This document shows, piece after piece, positions 12,731 through 24,637 of a stretch of 64,000 nucleotides of DNA. The DNA comes from Larimichthys crocea. Lineage: Eukaryota; Chordata; Actinopteri; Sciaenidae. The position numbers were made by a program, and so were the translations under genes. The stretch is taken from positions 4,081,811 to 4,145,810 of the forward strand of contig NC_040029.1 of assembly GCF_000972845.2 (NCBI RefSeq), written 5' to 3'. Each line of letters starts with the position of its first letter. The first letter of the stretch is position 1. Under the pieces are notes generated by a model that saw nothing but the letters and a program-made list of their open reading frames with translations, was not told the origin of the DNA and made no database searches.

Positions 12731-12950
12731 AAAGCTTCATTTGGATCAGGCTGTGCAAAAACACGCACTGTACCCTGCTGCAGCCTACAGTCTGTTCCAG
12801 ACAGCCCCCTCAGACTGATGGAGGAAAAACACAGACCTGGGTATAATGTTTTGGAAGACTTGTTCTTGGAGACGGCTTGCTGTAATGCTTCACACCGAAC
12901 CTCTTAATTCCTCTCAAACTAATGCTGTTCATTTGCTGTCTGGCACCTGT

Positions 12951-12978
12951 ACACACACACACACACACACACACACAC
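12951..12978. repeat. (AC)n microsatellite
   Basis: About 28 bp of AC repeat followed by CCACACACG. A second, interrupted GT run lies at 13125-13146. Confidence 0.95.
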
Positions 12979-13349
12979 CCACACACGTACGTCATCATCT
13001 CTGCTGCTCTTGGATTTGTGCGCATGCTGCATGTGTGAGCTGAAGTCTTTAGCAGTCCTACATCGTTTCACTGTTGCACAATGCCAGTGCCAATCCGACA
13101 TTCAACACAAGTCAGGACTAAGCTATCTGTGTGTGTGTGTGTATGTGTCTGGCAGTCAGTCAGATACCTCTGTAGTGGCACTGAGAACGTGACCGGAGTC
13201 CCAAGTTGCCTTACTCTCCCAAAATGCTTCACTGCCACACAAAAGGTGGTGTCAATCCACGCAGGGGCGGTCAGCAGGAATCCTCCTGCTAACTGCAGGC
13301 AATCGGCCACATACAGCCACACAGTCAGCAGCATTACAACATACTTTTA

Positions 13350-13575
13350 GTCCTCTCTCTCTCTGTTCCAGCCTCTCTCTCTTTTCTTTTTGCTGTCTCT
13401 TCGGGCAGAAGTCGTTTCTCAGATTGGTCCATCTCCCAAAGGGAGTGTTTTTTTTTCCCCTCCCTGCTTCTCCCTCTCCAAGGAGTCTGCTTTTGTGAGT
13501 CCATCACTCTCTGAGGAAGTTCTTTGAAGGTCTGTCTCTCCAAAAACTTTTTTCTTTTTTGGTTCATATATGTCC
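13350..13575. repeat. Pyrimidine-rich tract
   Basis: The plus strand is C/T-rich with CTCTCTCTCT runs and an eight-T run, interrupted by mixed sequence. The minus-strand frame over it, rich in Lys, Arg and Glu, reflects composition only. Confidence 0.6.
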
Positions 13576-15866
13576 ATCTTGAAAAAAAAATAAAATAAAA
13601 ATTCTTCTCCAAAATGAGTTAACTATTCCTAAAACACAAGTACGCACTTGATATTTTTTACCTCACAGATCTCGGTTTAGCCGTAAACTGAACTTCCTCA
13701 AACTATGCTCATTTCAGCATAAGATTGGCTTCCAAATACTGAATAGATTTCCGAGAAGTGATGTTTGCAAACGAGACACTACACTGAGTGATAACTTGTA
13801 AACATGTCATTTGTTTTCTTGGCTCCATTGTGATGTACGTGGGCGACATCCCACAACACTTTTTTTTTTTGACACATTCATGCTTTACTTTATATGGCGT
13901 TCTATTGATGATATCAATGACAGCAGAAAATCAATCCAAATGCATAAATCATACTGAGGATGCAACCAAATGGTAGCGGTACTGTCGACGTGATATGACT
14001 GTATAGGTACATAGTAAATATTAAAATTGGAGTGTTCAAAATTCAAATATTAAAAATTAAAAGGGATGAAATTCAAATGGGATTGTAGAAGGAGATTGAC
14101 AGCACTAATATATAGTATGTAATGTATGTATGCAGCATCATTTGCATGTTACTGTATCCTCCCCAAGTTTCGAGTGCGGCTCATCCAGCACTGTCCTCAG
14201 CGAGCGAGCATCCGGTCTCACTTTGATGTGAGTGCCAATCCGAGATTGAAATGTTAGATCACGGGCCTTGGTCCCAGTGATAAACACAGTGCAGCAGTGC
14301 AAACACAAAGAAGAGCGTGCAGAGGTAAAATAAGCCCACAGTTTTATGTCTGATTTTTTGGAATAATTGGACATGAGGAAAGGTGTCGTCTTTATAACAG
14401 CAGGTGCAGGCAGGATTCAATTAAATACATTCTCAAGCTGCATGAAAGATATTTACTTTACCATATGGCTATATGAGTCTTTTCAATTTTATCGCGCTGG
14501 AGCATCTGGGCTACGCGTCCCCGTGAGTGATTTCACCTGACTCCTCTTCAAACCCAACTATGAGTGCTGACTTCTCACTCTGTGACTGTTTGGCTTTGCT
14601 TTAAAATGAGTTACTGCTGTCGGATCAGGCGGCAAAAAAAAAAAAAGACTGATGTCCTCTTGCTGTACATAAAACGACGCCTTCGATGTGCAAGTGTCGC
14701 TTTATGGAAACAGGGTTATGTTGCTTTGGTGGCATCATTGTTTTTGCACTCGTATTCAAAAAAACGCAATAAATACAAAGTGACAGCAAAGGTAGAGCCT
14801 TTTGAAACTTAGTGACAAGATAATCTGATTATATGTTGGACGACTTTGTCCTTGTTGCGTGAATTGGCATACTAATGAGGGAGGGGGGGAAAGTACAACT
14901 CGAGGGCCTTGAGTTGTTTCAGATAAGCTGCATTGGGAAGGAGTGAAAAGTTTCACCCCATGTGTTTAAAAAAGGCTGAATGCAAGATTTATTGACTTGT
15001 AAATGACAGCATTGTTTAAGTTATGAATGCCAGTGGGTCGGCGCGAGAAATAACGAGAATCCTGTGTGTTTACAGCGCGCAGAGGAGAAATTCGAACCAA
15101 CAGAGGTGCCGCGATATCGAAAAATTTGATTTAAGCCACCTCTTAAACTGAGTCAATCCTGACACCCAAAGCCATTTCAAATTTATTTACGACCAGCTCT
15201 CGTTATAAGCTCCATTCTCTCCCTTAATACCCCGTAACCCTTTTAAAATTCCTCGCCGACTAAAAAAAACAAACCCCTCCAGCTGAGGAAAATCTGCTGC
15301 CGCATGGTGTGCAGAACTACTCGCGATTCCCTTACAAGTCATTATCAATCTGTTCCTTTTTCCCTCCCGTTCCTCCCACATACCGGAGAGAGAGAGAGGG
15401 CCAGAGAGCTCGGATCTAAGAGAACTTTACTTGCATTAAGCTCCCCATCTGTCTCTATCTCTTTTACAACACACACATGCACACACAGACGTTTACAAGC
15501 GCACGTTTATGGTCTTGTTCTACGGCGATACTTAGTAGATTAAGGATTAGATGTCTGCGATGTGCTTGGGCGGAAACAGCCCTGTCGTAATGAGGGAATT
15601 ATTTCACACGAGGGGTCGTGACATTTATTTCTCTCTAGTCGTCAGATGGAGACGACAGATGATTTACGATGGAAGATCGGCTCCAAAATCCAACTACTAA
15701 ACAGTAAACAGTGCACGTATCATAGATACACGGCTTACACGTAATTCTCATGTGCTTTCTTAGCTTAAATACATAACTGGCACCATCTTATCTATTTGCT
15801 TTCGACAGCAACGTTACAGAATATGACCTACGAACATAGCGGAGTATTAATAGACACATGTGTATG
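13576..15866. other. Unassigned non-coding DNA
   Basis: No gene is visible. The stretch at 14150-14370 has mixed composition, retained CpGs (CAGCGAGCGAGCATCCGG) and no resemblance to repeats elsewhere in the window. A short A run lies at 14634-14645. Confidence 0.45.
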
Positions 15867-15940
15867 ACTCACGTTTTTGAAGTTGGTAGTTCAATTCTTC
15901 TTTCTTTCGTGTAGACGAAGTTTCCACGTCCAGCGCTCAG
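15866..15940 (+). repeat. Direct repeat D, left copy
   Basis: The sequence from GACTCACGTTTTTGAAGTTG to AAGTTTCCACGTCC matches 16913-16980 with scattered differences: GAAGTT against GACGTT, and TCTTCTTTCTTTC against TCTCCTTTCTTTC. Just downstream, CAGATGAAGACTAGAGATGA also resembles CAGATGGAGACGACAGATGA near 15643. The area has therefore been duplicated more than once. Confidence 0.7.
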
Positions 15941-16319
15941 ATGAAGACTAGAGATGATTTACAACATACGATTATTATTATTGGCCTTGTCCTGTTATTT
16001 CGCTTAATAACTTCTTTCTTTCTGTTTTTCCCTATACTAATTGTCTATGTAATATTCCATCAGCCTGTCCAGGGACTACAGGTGGAAAATAGCAATCTGC
16101 TAGAACCTGGCACAATACATATTCTCTTGTTGTACAAGATTAATGTTTTATTGTGCGCTGTCCCTGTCTTGAAATACATAAATTACAATTAAGATCAGTT
16201 CAAAAAGTAACAAATAACAAAATCAGTCACTGGCTTTCTTATAATCAATGAACTAATGAAGAACACTGACAGGATGTCCTCTCTTATGACAAAACACATG
16301 CACAGGGGCCAAATTTCTC

Positions 16320-16450
16320 ACTTTCTGGGTCTTCAAATGGGGGTTTGTGACCCCTAGGGGCGGTCCTCAGAGTTACTGAAGGGGGCCACCAAATGATTTT
16401 GTTCTTTTTTTATTATTATTGAATTATGTCTGAAATACAAATTAACATGA
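16320..16450 (+). repeat. Probable degenerate interspersed repeat
   Basis: The segment GTTTGTGACCCCTAGGGGCG, followed by GTCCTCAGAG and GGGGGCCACCAAATGATTTT, resembles from memory a common fish repeat of the form GACCCCTAGGGGGTCCTCAGAG. There is no second copy in the window to confirm it, and the class is unknown. Confidence 0.3.
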
Positions 16451-16707
16451 ATGTAACGTTATTAGATAACCCAGCCTGTTAGCAAAAATAATCATAATTG
16501 ACACAAAATCGATGATGGACTTATGCAGTCATGGGAGCCAGCACCACATGCTCATTATAGGCCCAGTTTAATTATGAAAGTTAAATCAATATTTGAAGAA
16601 ATAAAGTGGGACAACACTGACCACAACACAAGTATCTTGTATTGGCATATTGGAAGATTCAAGATAATAACATACTTTTGCCATTTTGACATTAAATAGT
16701 CGGGTCG

Positions 16708-16771
16708 ACACAGGTGTTAGCAATTATGCTAATTAAGGTGCACTAATTAGTATCATTGGGAACACCTGTGT
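16708..16771. repeat. Imperfect hairpin, 28-nt arms
   Basis: The arms at 16708-16735 and 16744-16771 begin and end with ACACAGGTGTT / AACACCTGTGT and meet at AATTA/TAATT, around the 8-nt loop AGGTGCAC. Several internal mismatches are present. It could be a remnant of a small fold-back element. Confidence 0.6.
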
Positions 16772-16912
16772 TCACCTCATGTCATAATGGTCTGTTATAC
16801 AGGTCAGGCTTGAAAAACACAACACGAATGACGAACAAGTAAGCAACAAACAGTCACGTATCACACCTAGTCAAGCAAGAAATGCAAATGTTTTGTAATA
16901 CAGGTGAATCCG

Positions 16913-16980
16913 ACTCACGTTTTTGACGTTGGTAGTTAATTCTCCTTTCTTTCAAGTTGATAAAGTTTCAATGTCACACT
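16913..16980 (+). repeat. Direct repeat D, right copy
   Basis: This is the second copy of the roughly 68-bp repeat at 15866, about 1.05 kb downstream in the same orientation. The interval holds the hairpin at 16.7 kb and AT-rich DNA with no coding frame. The layout could be a segmental duplication or short, diverged terminal repeats of a decayed element. The arms are too short and too diverged to call an LTR. Confidence 0.6.
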
Positions 16981-16984
16981 CCAT

Positions 16985-18354
16985 TTGTTGCTGTAAAAGT
17001 CGCTTTGTCGACAAAAAAGTTATCTGCGTCACACGGACGCCGTCGACTAACCTGCACAAGCTAATTAACCTCCCACCTGTTTTAATTAAAATGTGCTAAA
17101 CTTTCTGTTGTTAGTTAAAAAACCACTCACTGTTGACTTCAGTGTGTTTTTCCTTTCACGGTTTCGTAGTGGCGTGGGAGTGGCTTCAGCTAATTGTTTT
17201 AATTAAACTTTAAAAAAGTCAGTTCTCTTTCCTCCTGTCGACTTTACTAAGGATGCAACTCTCCGTTTGGCCACACACACTGCATGGTGTTTACCGTTAT
17301 AAGCAAGGGGGGCGCTGTTTCACACATTTGAGGAAATACTAATGTATCAATCAACACTTTAAAATTTCAACTTAAAATAAAAAATAAAAGTCTGAATTTG
17401 ATATGTATTTATTCATACTAAAACGTGTATAAGGTAAGATGCTGTATGTAGTAAGTTTTTTTAATTGCTTGCGCACTGACATTTCAAGTAACCTCTGCAA
17501 TCTGGCATTTTCCTATCTCTCTCAACTTAATTATGAAAAAAGTTATTTTTATTTTGAAAAAAAATCCTAACTTGACCCATCTTCAATTCACATCAGCCAA
17601 TTAGTACTGGCCGATATCCAATTTCTGCAAAATAATTGAGAAAGTTTGTTGACTGTCTTGTATTTTCTGCCTAGATTTACACATTTTTAATTTCTCTGCC
17701 AACCACAGAACTAAAATGGCCCTTCGTGATGGACACACACACTTAAATAAAGTGAAGCATTAATTATAATTAAAGGCTTGATTGTGTTTTTACTGATTGA
17801 ACTGTATGTCAAGAAAAGCTGGAACAATGCCTTTTATCATCTGTAAAAAAAAAGAAAGTAAGAAGCGTTTTGCCACAGGTAGAAACAGAAAAACCTTTAT
17901 CTCTTGTCTGGTTAAATACCTTACTCGATGGTTAGACAAAAAGGGGGAAAAGGGGGGTCTGTTGCAGCCAGAGATAATTTTATCACATCACACCTGTTCT
18001 CTGATAAATGCAAATGGCTTTTGGCTAGCCTCAGGACTGATTACAAGATTATACTTTCTGCCTATGAAGCCTTTCATGTCTGTACCAGTCTGACCTGCAT
18101 ATCAAATATGACCTATTGCACTCTTGGCAATACATATGTTTCATGTAGAGGTCGCTTGTCAGTGAAGCATAAACACTTTTTTCGTTATGTGATTTTTAAA
18201 AAATTTAATAAAAAAAAAAATCTTATTCACTGTGGGGTTTTTTTGTAGCTCTAACCTTCATCAGTTCAAACCACCCCCATTATACAGGATGTCATACCAC
18301 AGTATCAAACATTATGTGTGAGAATCTACATCTGCTGTAGAAAAATATTTTAGC
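16985..18354. other. Unassigned AT-rich DNA upstream of the L1 insertion
   Basis: No gene is visible. The two overlapping plus-strand frames of about 100 codons at 17797-18248 match nothing I know. A CpG-bearing stretch with GTCACACGGACGCCGTCGAC lies near 17031-17050, next to several TAATTAA cores. Confidence 0.45.
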
Positions 18355-18982
18355 AAAGATGTGTAAAGGGCTGTTGGGATTACCACACCCACAAATAAAA
18401 GGATCTCATGGTCAAAAATTGTGGAATGTTGTAACATATGCCGCACGTAAAACTATACTGCTAAAATGGATTTCAGATAAGCCGCCTACAGTTCTGGATT
18501 GGCACAAGGTAATATTTGACCTCTTACCCATGGAATATTTGACATACTGGTCCAGAGGGAAGATTGGTGTATTTTATCATATTTGGACCCCATTTATCAA
18601 TTATGTTGGACCTAGAATATCAAACATATTCTGGAAGGTCCTTCCCAGACCGAGGAATAATAGCTGAATGTTGAAGGAGAGGTGTTGTTGCTGTCTGTTT
18701 TGCTATTTTCATTTCTATATTTTTTTTGTTTTCTGTGGCCTTTTTTTTTTAATAATTATTGCAATGTCTACTTGCTTTCTATTTTAGGTTATTAATTACT
18801 GTTGCTACCAATGCTTGTGACTGACTGAATACTGCGCTGAAGGTTCAACTTTGGGTGGGGGGAGGGCGCTCTTTTAAAGGGGGGAGAAATGTGTTTACAA
18901 AAAAGAAAAATGCTGTATATGTGAATAAGATGTGAAGCATAATTATTAATAAAGATATACTTAAAAAAAGATGTGTAAAGGG
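18355..18982 (+). mobile_element. 5'-truncated L1-like LINE with 16-bp target-site duplication
   Basis: The 16-mer AAAGATGTGTAAAGGG occurs at 18355-18370 and again, without any change, at 18967-18982. Between them lies the 3' end of an L1-clade LINE: the ORF2 C terminus, a stop at 18665-18667, a 3' UTR of about 300 bp and an A-rich tail after ATTAATAAAGATATACTT. Truncation at the 5' end plus flanking duplication of the target is the signature of target-primed reverse transcription. A perfect duplication suggests that the insertion is fairly recent. Confidence 0.9.
18371..18667 (+). pseudogene. L1-like ORF2 C-terminal remnant
   Basis: The plus-strand frame is open and contains AARKTILLKWISDKPPTVLD followed by WHKVIFDLLPMEYLTYWSRG. 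This is the C-terminal region that follows the reverse transcriptase in L1-type ORF2 proteins of fish. The endonuclease, reverse-transcriptase palm and thumb are absent. The apparent start codon at 18359 lies in the target-site duplication, so it is not a real start. No internal stop or frameshift is seen before the natural end. With only about 98 codons left, it has no enzymatic function. Confidence 0.85.
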
Positions 18983-21565
18983 TTAGCCAATAAAAAACAT
19001 TTTTCTATCGTTCAAGTGTTAAATGATGTTTGGGCGTTCATCATCAATGTGTAATCTCCTTGGATAGGAAAATGTAGAAGTGGGAGAAATACAGGAGAAG
19101 AAGCTCAAAGAGCATGAGCATTTTACCGTCTTCTTAAGGATATATGTGGGTCTGAACTTGAGTATACCACGCAGCGCATTTAAATAGCAGTTCTAAGGTG
19201 GTCCATTGCTGTACCTGTCATTAAGCACTCGATCGCAGCAAGGTTGGAAACCAAAGGCGTTGTTTGCCGACTTGGAAACAGCGGTCGGGCTCAGTGAAGA
19301 GATGTGAAAACAACCACATGTTGAGAGTTTTCATCTTTTCCTCACACAATCATCTGATACCTGCTAAGATTTGCAATGTCTGCTGATGAGATATATAGAG
19401 AAATAAAATAGAATCAATTGAAATGGAAATAATCTTTCCAGGGGTGTCCAAAATTCTTTTTTCAATTACAAGAAGAAAAAGTATGTTGTCCCTATTTAAG
19501 TCGAAGTTTGACATGAATTGCTTGTACAGTAAGAATCCTGCTGATGTTCTGACAGCATGGCTCAGTAAATGCTGCTTGAAAGGCCTCCTGCCTTGTAATT
19601 GCTCTAGTGAAATCATCTGGTCATCTGCAGCAGTGATAGCAGAGTGACATTAGTGGTGGAGCTGCGCCACACAGTGAAATTAATTTCAGTAATTATTTAG
19701 ATGGATCGCTTTCTGTGTAAAGGGTGGCAGCTCTGCAGGATGCACACAGGCGCTGAGTGTGAGGAAAAACAGTGAAGGAAGCAGATCGGTCCCCTCGGGT
19801 GAAGTATACTTTACCTGTACAGTAATCTGCAAGATGTTAAGAAACAGAGATTCTAATATGTGAATATTATGCCTCCATTTGTGTTTATTTGTTTCCTCAG
19901 CGTGTAACCAATCCCAACAATATTACCAATAACCCTCAAATAATGTAGATGAATGGTTACCTCACATAAACCTTTTAGATTGGGTACACTGGGATCATGT
20001 GACATTAAAAACCCTTCAGCAACCCCTGATCTTTGTCGACATCTAGTGGTGAGAATGCGTCAATGCAGGTGGACTGACAAAAGCAGACATCCAGGATGTT
20101 CATTTATTGAAATGTTTCTCAGTGTGACAGTACAAGCAGGTGGCAAAGGTGTAACACAATATACAGACATCAACACAACACATGCTCATTTCTGTGAATA
20201 TTTGCACACAGTATTTGGCACAAAGTCCTGTAGAAATTATGCAGGAAGAAGAAGAATGTGATACCACCTGGCCCATTTCAAATGAGTAAGTAACAAAGAC
20301 ATGGATGACGTGAACATACCGTGGCTACACACACACAAAACATATAAACAATCACTGAATATATTATGTAACACAAAAAAACAATGATTAAGACACCATT
20401 GCGAACTCCACCTGCTGCTAAACATCATGTTGCCTGATCAAAAGCTCACAAACAGCTACTGAATGTGGTGAGATTGTTGTTTCCAAAGTCAAGATGAACT
20501 CTGAATCTCATCAATAATACTTGTAATATTATATGATTTTTGTCCAAACATTTTGAATCATTTTTACCAAGTGTTCCATAAAAAAAATCTAATTTGTGGA
20601 TACAAGTGCAAATTAAATTTTTTTCTGTTATCGTCGCCAACACATGCCAATCATATGGGGAAAACAGGCCCTGAAAGAGTGTATTATTTGGTCTCTTGGG
20701 AAATTTTACACCCAGATAATAATAATAGATAATAGATTGTCCATCAGACAGACGGTACAGGAGCATGACATCAGACTTTTGAACACGTAACCTAACAGGA
20801 CTATGTGCAAAATATACACCAACTGCATGACTGTTACAAAAATATAGTATGTTCATATCTATGTATACAGTAATACAGACAATTTTCATATTCTGTTTCA
20901 GTATTTTTAGTATATGTTGTATTATTTTTTTCTCTCAGTCTATTTATGTATATTATATCAAATCATATTTGCTACATGAGTGTCTGAGACTTCTATCTCA
21001 TCAACATGTTCAATACTTGCCTTAAAAACCTGTTGTGTGTGATCTGATACATGTATTCTGCCCCCTGGTGGACTATCATTGCCACTACAGGCAGTTTTTG
21101 TTTTGGTCATTTCCAAAATGTAATTTCCAACATGTCTGCTCCCGGTAAATCATCCACTCTATAATTTTAAAATGTTATGGACATTTTTGGTCTAAAATTA
21201 ACGTTGTTGTGAGCAAAAATCTGCCAAAAGCGCCCACTGTATCAAATGTGATACATAGACAACATGATGTAGCAAACATTTTTTTATGGATTTTGTTATA
21301 TGGGTTAATAAACATCTCAGTTCCAAAAAATCTGAATTTTCTGGCTATTTTTTGATGGGATATGTTGTATTTTATCTATATTTGTAGTATTATCTACATG
21401 ATTTATAGTATTATACTTCTTTAGCTTATTTCTATTCTTGTTACACTGTTTAGTGCTCTTAATGCTGAGCTGACTGCTTCCTCTTCGACACATTTCATTG
21501 CATTGTTGACCCCTTGTTAACCTGCACATTCGAGGAAAACACAATAATGAGTGAAACAATTTTAG
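18983..21565. other. Unassigned AT-rich DNA
   Basis: No gene is visible. A minus-strand frame of 147 codons at 20446-20889 is the second longest in the window but has no recognisable motif and sits in AT-rich DNA. The stretch GACATCTAGTGGTGAG near 20038-20053 and CCCCCTGGTGGACT near 21061 look like short remnants of interspersed elements. Confidence 0.45.
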
Positions 21566-21569
21566 ATTT

Positions 21570-21725
21570 TTGGCATTCACTGCTTTATTGGATAGTGACA
21601 GATTGAGAAATGCACATGAATTTTCAGGGTAAAGAAAAGGAATGACATGCAGCAAAACACTCGGACGTAAACTGAATCTGGGTCGCTGTAAGTAAGGTAT
21701 CTTTCAGCCTTCGTAGTACACACCT
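21570..21725 (-). mobile_element. SINE-like element with polymerase III B-box-like core
   Basis: Read on the minus strand, a segment with CTTACAGCGACCCAGATTCA is followed by GCTGCATGTCATTCCTTTTC, then TGTCACTATCCAATAAAGC and an end near GTGAATGCC. From memory this order is typical of a widespread fish repeat. The GATTCAG core is a weak match to a tRNA B box. No A box or tail repeat can be placed firmly, so classification as a SINE is tentative. Confidence 0.45.
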
Positions 21726-21729
21726 GCCA

Positions 21730-24395
21730 GGTGAACTGGGGTGAAGGTTCACTGGCTAGTTGTGAGTGCTCTGACACTTGTAGTTAGTTACAGAGATATA
21801 CATTATGCTGGGGCTTAAGAGGTTAATAGAATTGAATTTCCAACAGAAGAGTTTTCCCCTTCTTTCCACATCTTCATGTCATTACATGATGCACACCTGT
21901 TTCCACGATGACTGATTGAGCAAGCCTGACCCCCTTCTGAACGTTCCTTGTCTTTAAATACACAAGTGTCAGGTTGATTTGAGGACAGGGGATGAGGAAA
22001 CATTGATGAGACACGAGCGTAAATTAATATTGTGCTGGTGGGAGGGTGCCCACATCAATAATCCCCATCAATCTCTGGAACAAATTAAGAACCGTGTTCA
22101 TTTAAAATCCAATTATCCTCGTTATTGTCAGCGGCTGATGCATGTTAATGATGCGTGAAACAGCTGAACATTTTTTTTGAGGCCACTGCTCTTTTTTGGG
22201 GGGTGGGGGTTTGCGAGATGACACCGAGGCGCCACAAGATGGAGACAGAGCGCTGCTGTGTTTTTGACTGAACACAAAGGGAAAGAGGCTGCAACTCAGT
22301 TTAACAGAAGAGCTTAGGCATGATTAAAGATTCAGGGAGAATAAGTGTGACTCATGATAATTAACTCCCATTGAACGACTTTGCAAATTCGCGAGTCTTA
22401 CTTGTGGATGAGGGTTGTTCAGGGATTGCTCAAATCAGGGAGCTGATTCTGTTTTAATGTTATGCCAATTAATATCAGTCCCTCTCTTTTTGTTATGTGT
22501 GAATGTGCAAGCATGTTTGTGATTATGTTTGGCACCCCTCTTGTTTTTAGTATTTCCTGTGCACTAAAGGTAGGTCAGGTATTAGTTGTCTTTCGGATCA
22601 CGTTCCAAAACTGCCCCGGTGGCACATATACAGTAGCAATAAATAATTGAACACTGACTCAATATTTCGGAGGTTCATAAACGCATGCATATAGATGCTT
22701 GGTGGTTTTGCTGATGCTACCTCTCCTGGTCCGGCTAACGTGAGCTTATCTTCACTTGAAGCTCACTTGATAAATAACTTTAATGTAGGTATTTGGTGAT
22801 ATAAACACGCTAATACAAAATATGGACTTCCCCCTAAAAGGCTTACAAGGAACTGTTTCTATGTCAACCTGCAAATAAACTCAAAACCTTCACCCCTCAC
22901 CTTCTAAATTTCACCTGAAATGGCTCCATAATCAAGTTTATACACAGGCACAGAGTGTTTCTCAGATGCAGCCCAGAGAGAGCTTTTACAAGTCATAAAC
23001 ATCATTGATGACTTATTATAGCTCCGACGCACGATTTAAACCGCTCCCGTCTCTGAATCTCTTGGGTTACAAGCAAAAGGAGAGCGGGATCTTGCCTTTT
23101 TATAACATGAGGGTGAATGTAGGGCCCCCTTTTTATTGTCGAGAGGCTTTGACAATGCTGTGCATGTGTTTTCAAGAGACGAAAGGAGGAGGTAGGATTA
23201 GGAAAAGAGCGCAGTGAAAGCCTCGTCTGTAAACAACATGACAGTTGCTAAAGCAGTAAACTGGGTTTAATCCCTGTTCTGTGATGGGTTCGACTAAACA
23301 CAAAGGGGAGCATCAGGTCAGAACTCCTGTTAATCATGTCGCTTTTCCGTCAAGTCTCACTGGATGTCGGCCTACATTTCTTTTCACTGACCGTCTCATT
23401 TAAATCACAATTAAACCGAGAATCAGAAACCAGATTCTGACACAACGACCCTCTTCATCTGCAGCGTTTGCAGTTTTTTTTTTTCTTTCCCTTCACCGAC
23501 TTTGAACTTAAAGGCGCTTGACTGTGTGCCACCTATCACAGATGGTCACACATCACACTGAATTAGGGCCACGGCACCTCCAGGATGCACAATAAGCTTC
23601 TCCCAGCTCCGAAACTGCTTCTTCCTCACCTGCACTGTGGAGCCTGGCAGCTTTTTGAGGCTTTATTTAGTAGACTGCAGTATATCTTTGGGCCTGAGCA
23701 GTGGCTGGCAAGAAATACAGACAGTCCCTATAGTTAACTCCCAATAGCTATAATGAGAGCTATAAATGATATTGTAATTGCTCTAAATAGTGTTGTAATT
23801 GCTGGATGCAGCAAAGACTGTTAAGATGCCAGATGTTTTTACATCCGTTTCGTTCCATTGTTCAGTTTGCAGGGACAATACTCATTGATCAATGTTGATT
23901 AGACTAGAAAAGCTAGTTTCCATCTGTTGTCCCCTGGTCAGATGTCAAAATGCATCCTGAAAAATCGACTTGTGCACACTCATCACATCAAGCAACTCTT
24001 CTATTGATACAACTTGAAAAATCACCTCTGCTACTCCACCTGGTGCCTTGCCAAATTCGGTTTTAAGATACAAGAACTGTTTAGATGTCTTACATATAGG
24101 GTCGTGTTGTTCCAGCAAGTCAGCAGAGGATGATTTTTCACGGTGAGTTCATTTTCAGATTGACAGAGAAGCATCTACTGGCAGGCCCCTCGAGGGTAAG
24201 GCTGCATAGTATGTGGTGCATCAGCATGTAGATAGTAATTGCACTACATACAGTAAAGTACCGCGGGGGCATTGGAGGCTGAATGCATCTGGTAAAGTGG
24301 CGAACATTGCCAAGATGTTGGAAGTCAACTGGCCGTGACGATTCTACATTATTGTGTGTATGATGCAAAGATGCAACCACAATCAGCAAGTGTAT
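21730..24395. other. Unassigned DNA, possible regulatory blocks
   Basis: No gene is visible. The interval 22040-22165 (CCAATTATCCTCGTTATTGT, GATGCATGTTAATGATGCG) has dense homeodomain-type TAAT/ATTA cores with retained CpGs and no repeat similarity. A G-rich run (GGGGGGTGGGGG) lies near 22198-22209. Confidence 0.4.
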
Positions 24396-24402
24396 AAAAG
24401 AT

Positions 24403-24551
24403 AAAAGATATTACAAATACAAATGTTCTCACTGGTTGAGTCGTACTTGTAATTAGTTTTTCCATTGCTGGAAATCAGTATTAATGACCATTAAAAACTA
24501 ATTACAAGTACGACTCAACCTGTGAGAACATTTGTATTTGTAATATCTTTT
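24403..24551. repeat. Nearly perfect hairpin, 59-bp arms, 31-nt spacer
   Basis: The left arm 24403-24461 and right arm 24493-24551 are reverse complements over 59 bp with a single mismatch (T at 24433). Arms start AAAAGATATTACAAATACAA and end GTACTTGTAATTAGTTTTT. The 31-nt spacer does not pair. I see no target-site duplication at the outer ends: the left flank is GTATAAAAGAT and the right flank GTGGCTCTGACG. It could be a young fold-back element, or a local inverted duplication made by template switching during replication. No mature-miRNA-like sequence that I know is present. Confidence 0.95.
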
Positions 24552-24637
24552 GTGGCTCTGACGGGAGCTCTCCAAAGATAGAATAAACAGCCCGCATGAT
24601 GTAAATAAGGTGTCCCAGTTTGAGCTTAAAAATATTT

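Noticed and set aside
12840..12870. TTTTGGAAGACTTGTTCTTGG considered as a miR-7-like sequence.
   Set aside because: It diverges from miR-7 after the first part and no folding hairpin partner was seen nearby.
15088..15110. ATTCGAACCAACAGAGG considered as a tRNA T-arm.
   Set aside because: No A box or cloverleaf pairing could be built around it.
20446..20889. Minus-strand frame of 147 codons, considered as a possible transposase remnant.
   Set aside because: No catalytic or DNA-binding motif could be found, and the DNA is AT-rich, which lengthens chance frames on this strand only slightly. No related sequence occurs in the window.
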